Origin: CAZYSK01 sp964649415
Lineage (GTDB): Bacteria; Chloroflexota; Anaerolineae; B4-G1
DNA length: 16,748 bases
Direction of reading: 5' to 3'
Assembly (NCBI GenBank): GCA_964649415.1
Contig: CAZYSK010000108.1
Coordinates: 1 to 16,748 of the forward strand
In this document: positions 1 to 6,578 of the stretch, one piece after another
Layout: each line of letters begins with the position of its first letter
Position numbering within the stretch: the stretch's first letter is position 1
The notes under the pieces: model-generated
What the model saw: the letters and a program-made list of their open reading frames with translations, nothing else
What the model was told of the DNA's origin: nothing
Databases searched by the model: none
Position numbers and translations under genes: made by a program

Positions 1-84
1 AGCCATCGGAGGCGGCCCGGCCGACTCATTAGCCATCGGAGGCGGCCCGGCCGACTCATTAGCCATCGGAGGCGGCCCGGCCGA
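1..84. repeat. 30-bp tandem repeat at contig edge (2.8 copies)
   Basis: A 30-bp unit beginning AGCCATCGGAGGCGGCCCGG recurs without a mismatch at 1-30 and 31-60 and partially at 61-84, where the N block begins. Because the unit is a multiple of three, it reads as a ten-residue repeat in every open frame, for example AIGGGPADSL on the + strand, so it could lie inside a gene. The array probably continues into the gap and caused the assembly break. No gene can be assigned to it. Confidence 0.9.
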
Positions 85-184
85 NNNNNNNNNNNNNNNN
101 NNNNNNNNNNNNNNNNNNNNNNNNNNNNNNNNNNNNNNNNNNNNNNNNNNNNNNNNNNNNNNNNNNNNNNNNNNNNNNNNNNNN
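85..184. other. Assembly gap (100 N)
   Basis: Exactly 100 unknown bases, the usual placeholder for a scaffold gap of unknown size. The true distance between the tandem repeat and the allH fragment is therefore unknown, and the two sides may not be adjacent in the genome. Confidence 0.98.
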
Positions 185-185
185 C

Positions 186-785
186 AGCTTCCTGTCGCTG
201 CTAAGGCCCCCGCGGCCCGAAGGCACAATCCGGGGAGCCATCCTGTCCAGGGCGGCGGAGGCCGCACAGGCGCTGGGCGAGGGCTGGGCCGGCGACCGCG
301 GACGGCTGCGAGCAGGCGCAACGGCGCTGGCCGGGCTCGGCGGCGGGCTCACCCCCGCCGGCGATGACTTCCTCGTTGGCGCCATGCTTGGGGCCTGGCT
401 GACCCACCCCACCCCGGCCTCCCTGTGCCGCGTCCTGGCCGACGCGGCCGCCCCGCGCACGACAATCCTGTCCGCCGCCTTCCTGCGCGCCGCCGCCCGG
501 GGAGAGTGCAGCGCCGCGTGGCACACGCTGCTGGCGGCGCTGTCCCGTAGACCTGACAGGGCGGATGCAAGCATCCGTTCGAAAACCTGTCAGGTCTACA
601 CGGCCGCGGTACGGAGCGTCATGGCCCACGGCGCGACCTCGGGCGCGGATGCATTGGCCGGATTTCTCTTCGTTTGCCAACGACAAACCGGACAACGTCA
701 GACCCTCAGGGTTTCGAAAACCCTTAGGGTCTCGGGCAGGGACATTCATTCGAAGGACTACGGTGATGAAACCAATCTATCTTGA
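186..785 (+). CDS. allH: AllH/YlbF-type DUF2877 protein, 5' truncated (oxamate carbamoyltransferase component)
   Basis: The frame is open from the first base after the gap to a TGA at 783-785, giving the last 199 residues; the N-terminus is lost in the gap. The DUF2877 hallmark GLGGGLTPAGDDFLVG is encoded at about 339-386, and the family's C-terminal signature AHGATSGADALAGF at about 624-665. In E. coli the DUF2877 protein YlbF (AllH) forms oxamate carbamoyltransferase with FdrA (AllF) and YlbE (AllG), acting on oxalurate/oxamate and carbamoyl phosphate. Both partners are encoded here, but about 8.7 kb downstream. Two palindromic repeats lie in frame: one encodes the segment from RRPDRAD to CQVY, the other gives a tail (QTLRVSKTLRVSG) beyond the conserved end. 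The stop overlaps the next gene's start by 20 nt, suggesting translational coupling. The family is clear; the substrate is inferred. Confidence 0.85.
   Translation, partial: SFLSLLRPPRPEGTIRGAILSRAAEAAQALGEGWAGDRGRLRAGATALAGLGGGLTPAGDDFLVGAMLGAWLTHPTPASLCRVLADAAAPRTTILSAAFLRAAARGECSAAWHTLLAALSRRPDRADASIRSKTCQVYTAAVRSVMAHGATSGADALAGFLFVCQRQTGQRQTLRVSKTLRVSGRDIHSKDYGDETNLS
547..599. repeat. Intragenic double-palindrome repeat, ACCTG type
   Basis: Perfect 14-bp arms GTAGACCTGACAGG (547-560) and CCTGTCAGGTCTAC (586-599) enclose a 25-nt loop that contains its own hairpin, GGATGC-AA-GCATCC (563-576). Each arm is itself an odd-length palindrome: CCTG-A-CAGG on the left and ACCTG-T-CAGGT on the right. 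The element is in frame within allH. This is direct sequence observation. Confidence 0.9.
700..732. repeat. Intragenic double-palindrome repeat, ACCCT type
   Basis: Arms AGACCCTCAGGGTTT (700-714) and AAACCCTTAGGGTCT (718-732) are complementary at 14 of 15 positions. Each half is an odd palindrome: ACCCT-C-AGGGT and ACCCT-T-AGGGT, around a central TTTCGAAA. It has the same layout and the same AGAC/GTCT outer ends as the repeat at 547-599. It encodes the non-conserved C-terminal tail of AllH just before the start of the next gene. Confidence 0.88.
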
Positions 786-3042
786 CTACAACGCCACGAC
801 GCCCATCGCTCGCGAGGTCGCCGAGGCGATGGCCCCCTATCTGTACGAACACTTCGGCAACCCCTCCAGCAGCCACCCCTACGGCGTCGAGACGAAAAGG
901 GCCGTCGAGGCCGCCCGCGCCCAGGTGGCGGCGTTACTGGGTGCCCAACCCGTCGAGATGATCTTCACCAGCGGCGGCAGCGAGAGCAACAACATGGCCA
1001 TCAAGGGCGTGGCTCTGGCGCGCCACCAGAATGGCGCCGTTCGAAGCGCAATGGGCCATCGCGAGCGGGGCAATCACATCATCACCTCGGCCGTGGAGCA
1101 TCCGGCCGTGATCGAGGTCTGCGGCTGGCTGGAGACCCAGGGCTTCCGCGTCACGGTCCTGCCGGTGGACGAGCACGGGCTGGTGGACCCCGCCGATCTG
1201 GAGCGCGCCATCACGCCGGACACGCTGCTGGTGACGGTGATGCACGCCAACAACGAGGTCGGCACGATCCAGCCCATCGCCGAACTGGCCGAGATCGCCC
1301 ACCGCCACGGCGCGCTGGTGCACACCGACGCGGCGCAGTCGGTGGGCAAGGTCCCGGTAGACGTGGACGCGCTGGACGTGGACCTGCTCTCGGTCGCCGG
1401 TCACAAGTTGTACGCGCCCAAGGGCATCGGCGCGCTCTACGTCCGTGGCAGCGTGCAGCTGGCCAAGCTGATCCACGGCGCGGACCACGAGGGCAACCGC
1501 CGGGCCGGCACCGAGAACGTGCTGGAGATCGTGGGCCTGGGCCAGGCGTGCCAGGTCGCGGGCCGGGACCTGAACAAGAACCAGGCCCACTTCGCACGCT
1601 TGCGCGACCGGCTCCACGAGGGCTTGCTCCGCGAGCTGGGCGACGAGGCGATCAGGCTAAACGGTCACCCCGAGAAACGCCTGCCCAACACGCTCAGCCT
1701 CAGCTTCCGAGGCGTCGAGGCCAACACGTTGCTCTCGGAGATCGGCGAACAGGTGGCGGCCTCGGCCGGGGCCGCCTGCCACGCCGGCCAGGTGGACGTC
1801 TCGGCGGTGCTGGAGGCAATGGGCGTGCCGGTGGATTGGGCCATGGGCACGGTGCGCTTCTCGGTGGGCCGGGACACCACGGCCCAGGAGATTGACCAGG
1901 CGGTCGAAGTCGTGGCCGAGGCGGTACGGCGGCTCCAGCCGGAGACGGCGCTGGTCGCCCCGGTTCTGCTGCCCGAGGAGGGTGAGTATAAGCTGACCCA
2001 TTACACGCACGGGCTGGGCTGCGCCTGCAAGCTGCGCCCCCAGGCGTTGGAGGAGATCCTGGCCCACCTGCCGGTGCCGGCCGACCCCGCCGTGCTGGTG
2101 GGCACCGAGACCGCCGACGACGCCGCCGTCTACCGCCTCAACGAGACGGCGGACATTGATTGTGCGTCCGTTGCCATCGTCCAGACGGTGGACTTCTTCA
2201 CGCCCATCGTGGACGACGCCTACTGGTTCGGCGCGATCTCGGCTGCCAACTCGCTCAGCGACGTCTACGCCATGGGCGCCCGTCCGCTCTTCGGCCTGAA
2301 CATCGTCGGCTTCCCCTCCAACCGCCTGCCGATGCGCGTGCTGGAACAGATCCTCCAGGGAGCACTGGACAAGGCCGCCGAGGCGGGGGTGAGCATCATC
2401 GGCGGGCACACGGTGGAGGACACAGAGCCCAAGTTCGGCCTGGCGGTCACCGGCATCGTCCATCCCGACCGCGTGCTGCGCAACAGCACCGCCCAACCCG
2501 GCGACGCGCTGGTGCTGACCAAGCCGCTGGGCGTGGGCATCATCTCCACCGCCGTCAAGCGCGGCCTGGCCGATGAGGCCACCGCCCGCGAGGCCGCCGA
2601 ACTGATGGCGGCGCTGAACCGCGACGCGGCCGAGGCGATGGTCGAGGTGGGGGCCAACGCCTGCACCGACGTCACCGGCTTCGGGCTGCTGGGCCACCTG
2701 CGCGAGATGACCGCCGGCAGCGGCGTGGACGTGACGCTCTCGGCGGGGGCGGTGCCCACACTGCCCGCTGCATGGACCTTCGCCGGGGCCGGCGTGGTGC
2801 CCGGCGGCACGCTCAACAACCTGGCCCACGTGGAGCCCCACGTGACCTTCGCCCCGGGCGTGTCGCGGGTGGCGCAACTGATCCTGGCCGACGCTCAGAC
2901 CTCGGGCGGGCTGCTGATCAGCTTGCCGGCGGACCGGGCGGAGGCGCTACTGGAGGCGCTGCACGCGCGGGAAGTTAAGGACGCGGCGCAGATCGGGCGC
3001 GTGACGGGCGAGGGTGAGGGACACATCACGGTAGAGGCGTGA
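766..3042 (+). CDS. selD: NifS-like cysteine desulfurase / selenide, water dikinase (SelD) fusion
   Basis: A 758-residue two-domain protein. Residues 1-400 are a class V aminotransferase-fold NifS/IscS-like enzyme: YLDYNATTP start, PLP-binding Lys214 in AGHKLYAPKG, and catalytic Cys338 in SAGAACHAG. Residues about 408-758 are SelD: LTHYTHGLGCACK carries the active-site pair Cys419 and Lys422, with Cys rather than selenocysteine, and its length matches E. coli SelD (347 aa). The first half would release selenium from selenocysteine and the second would make selenophosphate from selenide and ATP, so the selenium could be passed within one chain. The ATG at 766 is preferred over upstream in-frame codons because GAAGGA (752-757) lies 8 nt ahead and homology begins there. 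It overlaps the 3' end of allH. No selA, selB or tRNA-Sec is in the window, so use of selenium in molybdenum hydroxylases is possible. Domain calls are firm; channelling is inferred. Confidence 0.95.
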   Translation: MKPIYLDYNATTPIAREVAEAMAPYLYEHFGNPSSSHPYGVETKRAVEAARAQVAALLGAQPVEMIFTSGGSESNNMAIKGVALARHQNGAVRSAMGHRERGNHIITSAVEHPAVIEVCGWLETQGFRVTVLPVDEHGLVDPADLERAITPDTLLVTVMHANNEVGTIQPIAELAEIAHRHGALVHTDAAQSVGKVPVDVDALDVDLLSVAGHKLYAPKGIGALYVRGSVQLAKLIHGADHEGNRRAGTENVLEIVGLGQACQVAGRDLNKNQAHFARLRDRLHEGLLRELGDEAIRLNGHPEKRLPNTLSLSFRGVEANTLLSEIGEQVAASAGAACHAGQVDVSAVLEAMGVPVDWAMGTVRFSVGRDTTAQEIDQAVEVVAEAVRRLQPETALVAPVLLPEEGEYKLTHYTHGLGCACKLRPQALEEILAHLPVPADPAVLVGTETADDAAVYRLNETADIDCASVAIVQTVDFFTPIVDDAYWFGAISAANSLSDVYAMGARPLFGLNIVGFPSNRLPMRVLEQILQGALDKAAEAGVSIIGGHTVEDTEPKFGLAVTGIVHPDRVLRNSTAQPGDALVLTKPLGVGIISTAVKRGLADEATAREAAELMAALNRDAAEAMVEVGANACTDVTGFGLLGHLREMTAGSGVDVTLSAGAVPTLPAAWTFAGAGVVPGGTLNNLAHVEPHVTFAPGVSRVAQLILADAQTSGGLLISLPADRAEALLEALHAREVKDAAQIGRVTGEGEGHITVEA

Positions 3043-3057
3043 CGAATGAGGACTTTC

Positions 3058-3087
3058 TCACCGCAAAGGACGCAAAGATCGCAGAGA
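3058..3087 (+). repeat. CGCAAAGG-type repeat, left of the GxxExxY gene
   Basis: A degenerate run, TCACCGCAAAGGACGCAAAG followed by ATCGCAGAGA, sits between the convergent ends of the selD fusion and the GxxExxY gene. It matches the direct and inverted copies at 3524-3549, 3560-3593 and 3669-3702 on the other side of that gene. No clear intrinsic terminator is visible in the 62-bp gap. Confidence 0.75.
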
Positions 3088-3104
3088 CTTCCCGGTGTTG
3101 CTGG

Positions 3105-3482
3105 TCACAGGTTGAGAACCAGTCGCTTGATACCGTCCCTCATCAAGCGTACGTTGAAATTGAGCAGCAAGCCCAACTTACAGCCGGTCAGTTTGAGGTA
3201 GGTGAGCACCTGCGCATCGTGAGTAGGGGTCAGCTCGCTCACTGCCTTCAATTCTACCACAACCAGGTCACCGACCAGAAAGTCCAGCCGGAACCCGCAG
3301 TCCAGTTGGGTTTCTTTGTACACCATTGGGACCGGTTTCTGTCGTTCAAATGGGATGTCCCGCACTGTGAACTCATAGGCCAGACACTCCTCGTAGGCTG
3401 ACTCCAACAACCCAGGCCCCGTTTGGCGATGTACCTCAATGGCCGCCCCGATAATCAACTTCGAGAGAGCATTCTCGTCCAT
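3105..3482 (-). CDS. GxxExxY protein (PD-(D/E)XK nuclease-like)
   Basis: A 125-residue protein, the usual size for the family. The naming motif is G24-L-L-E27-S-A-Y30. A nuclease-like core follows, with Asp67 in FRLDFLVG and Glu77-Leu-Lys79 in VVVELKA, fitting the PD-(D/E)XK pattern. The ATG at 3482 has a strong AAGGGGGA ribosome site just upstream. The family is common in multiple copies in many environmental bacteria; its cellular role is not established. The gene is a single unit, convergent with the selD fusion, and bracketed by CGCAAAGG repeats on both sides. Its base composition is less GC-rich than its neighbours, which fits a mobile or repeat-associated origin. Family assignment is strong; nuclease activity is inferred from motifs only. 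Confidence 0.93.
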   Translation of the reverse strand: MDENALSKLIIGAAIEVHRQTGPGLLESAYEECLAYEFTVRDIPFERQKPVPMVYKETQLDCGFRLDFLVGDLVVVELKAVSELTPTHDAQVLTYLKLTGCKLGLLLNFNVRLMRDGIKRLVLNL

Positions 3483-3488
3483 GGTAGT

Positions 3489-3702
3489 CCCCCTTGTGCT
3501 CTTCGTGTCCTATGAGGTTTTCTAGCCGCAAAGGGCGCAAACACGGAAACACATCATCTTCCCTTTGCGTTCCTTGCGCGCTTTGCGGTGAAATGGCCCC
3601 ACCCGCGCTAACGGCACTCCGGCAGACCTACGTGCCTCACTACGAACCCGCAGAGAACTCCTCACTTCTTCCCTTTGTGTTTTTTGCGTCCTTTGCGGTA
3701 GA
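3489..3702. repeat. Cluster of CGCAAAGG/CCTTTGCGG repeats
   Basis: This 231-bp non-coding stretch (3483-3714) is largely built from low-complexity repeats. CCCTTGTGCTCTTCGTGTCC begins at 3489; a direct copy with CCGCAAAGGGCGCAAA is at 3524-3549; inverted copies with CCTTTGCG...CTTTGCGG are at 3560-3593 and 3669-3702. The direct and first inverted copies could pair as a hairpin. The same element flanks the other side of the GxxExxY gene. The short open frames crossing it (RKGRKHG-type peptides) are products of the repeat, not genes. Confidence 0.75.
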
Positions 3703-3714
3703 ATACGCCCGGGG

Positions 3715-5343
3715 TCACTGCCCCTCCGTGTCTTCCTCCCCATACACCGGCGTATCCGGCGCTACGCCCGTGATGCGCACCAGCGTCCCCACGGGCGCCC
3801 AGTCGTACAGCTTCTCCGCGTCACCGATGCCGAGGATGATGCAGCCGTAGGAGGCAGGCCATCCCAGCACGCCCTCCCACAGCCGCTTGCCGTAGGACGT
3901 GATCGGCAGCTCGTGGATGCCGTTCACGAACTCCGGCCCCTCCTGGAAGACCCCCATGAAGTAGGGCATGGTCAGGTCCCACCGCGAGGCGAAGGCCTCC
4001 GGCTCCTTGAACAGCACCTGAAACTGCCCAGCGATAGTCGGCGTGCTCGTCATACCGCTGGAGCAGGTGAAGTCATAGATCAATTGCTCGTCCTCGTATG
4101 CGCGCAGCCGCTGCTCGGGGAGGCTGATCTCGATGCGCTTGCCGGGGACCAATGGATGGGGGAACAGCACGTCAATCGAGGGAATGACCAGTTCCATCCC
4201 GATCGCCAGTGACTCCGGGTCCATGTCGGGGTTGGCCTCCTCCAGCCGCCACTGGGGAAAGCCGAGGCTGTAGGCGATGTCGAAGAAGTTGTCGCCGGGT
4301 TGGACCACGTAGGTGCCCTCGGGATGCCGGATGCAAGCCTGCGTCCGGTGGTGCAGCGACGCCAGAACGCGCTCCAGCGTCTCGGTGACGTCCAGCGCCC
4401 GCTCCGGCCCCAACTGCGGCGCGATCTCCTCCAGCCAGGCCCGCACCGCACCCCCGTCTACCTCCAGCGCCATTTGGGCTCTATCCTCCGTGTACGTGGG
4501 CACCGCCCGCAACCAGGTCGCCACCCGTTCCGGCGGGGCCACAAACTCTGCACGGTAGTCGGTCAGCGGATCGTCGGCGACGAGCACGAAGGGCTGGGAT
4601 AACATCGACCGGGCCAGCGTGGCTGCCGGTTCCGGCTCGGAGAGGCGCGGGGCCACGTCCACTGTCACCAATTCGACCCCTATGGCATGTATGATGGTCT
4701 GCCCCGAATCCGAGGAGAAAGCCTGCGCGGCGTCGACCAGCGCGTCCAGCACCCGCGCCGCGCTGGCCTCGACGTCGAGCGCCCTCCCGACCTGACCCGG
4801 GGTAACCTCGACGCCGCCGGGGCCGATCTGCAACTGGGCATCCACCCGTGGCACCCAGATAGCCGGCGCGACTTCCTCCAACGCGGCCTCAACGCGCGCC
4901 GGATCGGCCGGGATCAGGATCGGCTCCACCCGCTGCTCCAGCCGCTTGAGCCGCCAGGACAACAATGTGCGCGTGTACAGTGAGGCCTGCCGTCCAACCT
5001 GGTGAGCCGCCTCCGCCGTGCCTGCGTAGTCGTAGCCCTGACCCACGTCGGCCCAACTGAGTGGCCACACCTGCGCCCCGGCGCGCAGCTCGATCACCTG
5101 AGCGGCCGGGGCCGGCAGCCCTTGGATCAGCGCGGACTCGGCCTCCCCCTCGGTCAGCCCACCCAGGTCCACGCCGCCGACGGATACGCCGGGGTAGATG
5201 CGCTCGTCTCGGTCGGCTTCGCGTGCGATCAGCGCCCCGCTCGCCACGACGAAGATGAGCAGCAATATCCCCAGCCCCACTATCGCTATGCGCCATCCTT
5301 GCGCCATCGGAATGGCGCCTTTGTAGGGACGACGGTTCTGCAC
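3715..5343 (-). CDS. Membrane-anchored L,D-transpeptidase (PG_binding_4-LysM-YkuD)
   Basis: A 542-residue cell-envelope protein. Residues 19-38 form one membrane segment. A PG_binding_4-like region follows (VSVGGVDLGGLTEGEA near residue 50), then a LysM motif near 342-393 (TYVVQPGDNFFDIA) and a C-terminal YkuD domain (about 400-525). Probable catalytic residues are His477 (GIHELP) and Cys501 in ASYGCIIL. Such enzymes form 3-3 peptidoglycan cross-links or attach proteins to peptidoglycan. The usual SHGC[IV]R signature is SYGCII here: the His before Gly-Cys is Tyr and the following Arg is Ile, so activity is not certain. Translation starts at GTG 5343, 9 nt after an AGGAGG (5353-5358) that overlaps the stop region of the preceding gene. 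It is the last gene of the decarboxylase operon, 13 nt after the beta subunit. Confidence 0.9.
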   Translation of the reverse strand: MQNRRPYKGAIPMAQGWRIAIVGLGILLLIFVVASGALIAREADRDERIYPGVSVGGVDLGGLTEGEAESALIQGLPAPAAQVIELRAGAQVWPLSWADVGQGYDYAGTAEAAHQVGRQASLYTRTLLSWRLKRLEQRVEPILIPADPARVEAALEEVAPAIWVPRVDAQLQIGPGGVEVTPGQVGRALDVEASAARVLDALVDAAQAFSSDSGQTIIHAIGVELVTVDVAPRLSEPEPAATLARSMLSQPFVLVADDPLTDYRAEFVAPPERVATWLRAVPTYTEDRAQMALEVDGGAVRAWLEEIAPQLGPERALDVTETLERVLASLHHRTQACIRHPEGTYVVQPGDNFFDIAYSLGFPQWRLEEANPDMDPESLAIGMELVIPSIDVLFPHPLVPGKRIEISLPEQRLRAYEDEQLIYDFTCSSGMTSTPTIAGQFQVLFKEPEAFASRWDLTMPYFMGVFQEGPEFVNGIHELPITSYGKRLWEGVLGWPASYGCIILGIGDAEKLYDWAPVGTLVRITGVAPDTPVYGEEDTEGQ

Positions 5344-5352
5344 GTCCCCGAT

Positions 5353-5358
5353 CCTCCT
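5353..5358 (-). promoter_or_regulatory. AGGAGG ribosome site fixing the GTG start of the L,D-transpeptidase
   Basis: On the - strand AGGAGG stands 9 nt before GTG 5343 and overlaps the TAG stop (5357-5359) of the upstream decarboxylase beta subunit. This favours GTG 5343 over the internal ATG at 5307 and points to translational coupling of the two genes. Confidence 0.75.
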
Positions 5359-6505
5359 AGGGTGATATGAAGGGGAAAATCAGCGTCATCAGCACGCCAG
5401 CCGCGATAACCGACGCCACCTGCCCAGCCGTGTTCGCGCCCAGCGCGTGCATCAGGATGAAGTTTTGGTTGTCCTCCTCCAGCGCCACCTGCTGCGCCAG
5501 CCGCCCGCTCATGGGAAAGGCGCTGATGGCCGCCGCCCCCACCAGCGGGTTGATCCGCCGCCCGGACAGCAGGCACACCAGCTTCCCAAACATGATACCG
5601 CCAATCGTGTCGAGGGCGAAGGCCACCAGGCCCAGCAGCAGGACCTTGACGGTGCCTATGCTCAGGAAAGCCGCTCCCTGCATCGTCGAGCCGATGGTCA
5701 GGCCCAGGAAGAGGGTGGCGGTGTTGGTGATCGCCTCCTGGGCAGTACGGCTGAGCCCTTCGACGACGCCTGACTCGCGCATCAGGTTGCCCAGCATCAG
5801 CGTGGCGATGAGGGGCGCGGCCTGGGGCAGGAAGACACTCGCCAGCAGCGTCAGCACGAGGGGAAACAGGATGACCGCCGTCTTGGAGACCGGGCGGGGC
5901 GTGTACGCCATGCGGATGGCCCGCTCCCGCCGGGTGGTGAACAGCCGCATCAGGGGTGGCTGGATGAGAGGCACCAGGCTCATGTAGGAATAGGCGGTCA
6001 CGGCTACCGCGGCCGCCAGCCCTGGCGTCTCAAACAGGTATTCCAACTTCGACCCCACGTAGATGACCGTCGGCCCGTCGATCGCGCCGATGACGCCGAT
6101 GGCGGTCGCCTCGGCCAGGTTGAAGCCCAGCAGGACGGCCACGACCAGGGTGGCGAAGATGCCCAGGTGGCCCAGCGCGCCCATGAGGACGAATATGGGC
6201 TGGCTCAAGAGCGGCCGCATGTCCATCATGGCCCCCACACCCAGGAAGATCAGCAGGGGAAACAGCTCCGTCTCTATCCCGGCCCGCTTCAGCACCCCGA
6301 ACAGTCCCTCCGGCCCGATCATGTAGGCCGAGACAGGCAGGTTGCCTAGCATGCAACCGAAGCCGATAGGCAGGAGGAGCGTCGGTTCGTACTTCTTGGC
6401 GATGGCCAGGAACATCAGCAATCCGCCGACGAGTACCATAACCGCCTGCTGCCAGGTTATAGTCAGCAGGCCCCCCAGCAGCCCACCCAGCTCAATACCG
6501 CTCAC
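5357..6505 (-). CDS. mmdB: Sodium-pumping decarboxylase beta subunit (OadB/GcdB/MmdB family)
   Basis: A 382-residue, strongly hydrophobic protein with many membrane segments. It carries the family signature GAIDGPTVIYV; Asp143 in it corresponds to the essential Na+-site Asp of oxaloacetate decarboxylase OadB. A second conserved segment, GAAAISAFPMSGRLAQ, lies near the C-terminus. The beta subunit decarboxylates carboxybiotin and couples this to Na+ export across the cytoplasmic membrane. I place the start at GTG 6505, because AGGAGG at 6511-6516 lies 5 nt before it; the longer frame to 6535 would place this ribosome site inside the gene and begins in a repeat. The gene follows the biotin carrier by 42 nt and precedes the L,D-transpeptidase by 13 nt. 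The family is certain; the substrate depends on the alpha subunit. Confidence 0.94.
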   Translation of the reverse strand: MSGIELGGLLGGLLTITWQQAVMVLVGGLLMFLAIAKKYEPTLLLPIGFGCMLGNLPVSAYMIGPEGLFGVLKRAGIETELFPLLIFLGVGAMMDMRPLLSQPIFVLMGALGHLGIFATLVVAVLLGFNLAEATAIGVIGAIDGPTVIYVGSKLEYLFETPGLAAAVAVTAYSYMSLVPLIQPPLMRLFTTRRERAIRMAYTPRPVSKTAVILFPLVLTLLASVFLPQAAPLIATLMLGNLMRESGVVEGLSRTAQEAITNTATLFLGLTIGSTMQGAAFLSIGTVKVLLLGLVAFALDTIGGIMFGKLVCLLSGRRINPLVGAAAISAFPMSGRLAQQVALEEDNQNFILMHALGANTAGQVASVIAAGVLMTLIFPFISP

Positions 6506-6510
6506 AGATT

Positions 6511-6516
6511 CCTCCT
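6511..6516 (-). promoter_or_regulatory. AGGAGG ribosome site of the decarboxylase beta subunit
   Basis: AGGAGG on the - strand, 5 nt before GTG 6505. It decides the start between GTG 6505 and the in-frame GTG 6535. Confidence 0.75.
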
Positions 6517-6520
6517 CAAC

Positions 6521-6578
6521 GGGACCGCCGAGCACCAGCCGGCCTATTCAATGGGAACGCCGAGCACCAGCTCGGCCT
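6521..6578. repeat. Duplicated GCCGAGC-ACCA-GCTCGGC palindromic element
   Basis: Two direct copies: 6553-6578 (GGGAACGCCGAGCACCAGCT followed by CGGCCT) and a degenerate one at 6521-6545. The intact copy forms a hairpin, GCCGAGC (6559-6565), loop ACCA, GCTCGGC (6570-6576). It encodes the RGRAGARRSH tail of the biotin carrier. The degenerate copy falls in the gap just ahead of the beta-subunit ribosome site, so either copy could influence translation between the two genes. Confidence 0.8.

Noticed and set aside
2020..2031. Possible selenocysteine in the SelD active site
   Set aside because: Both positions of the CxCK motif are ordinary TGC cysteine codons, and no in-frame TGA is present.
1657..2877. 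406-codon antisense frame within the selD fusion
   Set aside because: His/Arg/Gly-rich composition typical of antisense frames in high-GC genes; the sense strand has clear catalytic motifs.
3039..3401. Open frame of 120 codons on the + strand starting at the selD-fusion stop
   Set aside because: It is antisense to the well-supported GxxExxY gene, and its N-terminal FLTAKDAKIAE is a translation of the CGCAAAGG repeat.
3494..3850. Open frame of 118 codons on the + strand
   Set aside because: It reads through repeat sequence (RKGRKHG peptides) and then antisense to the L,D-transpeptidase; no family features or ribosome site.
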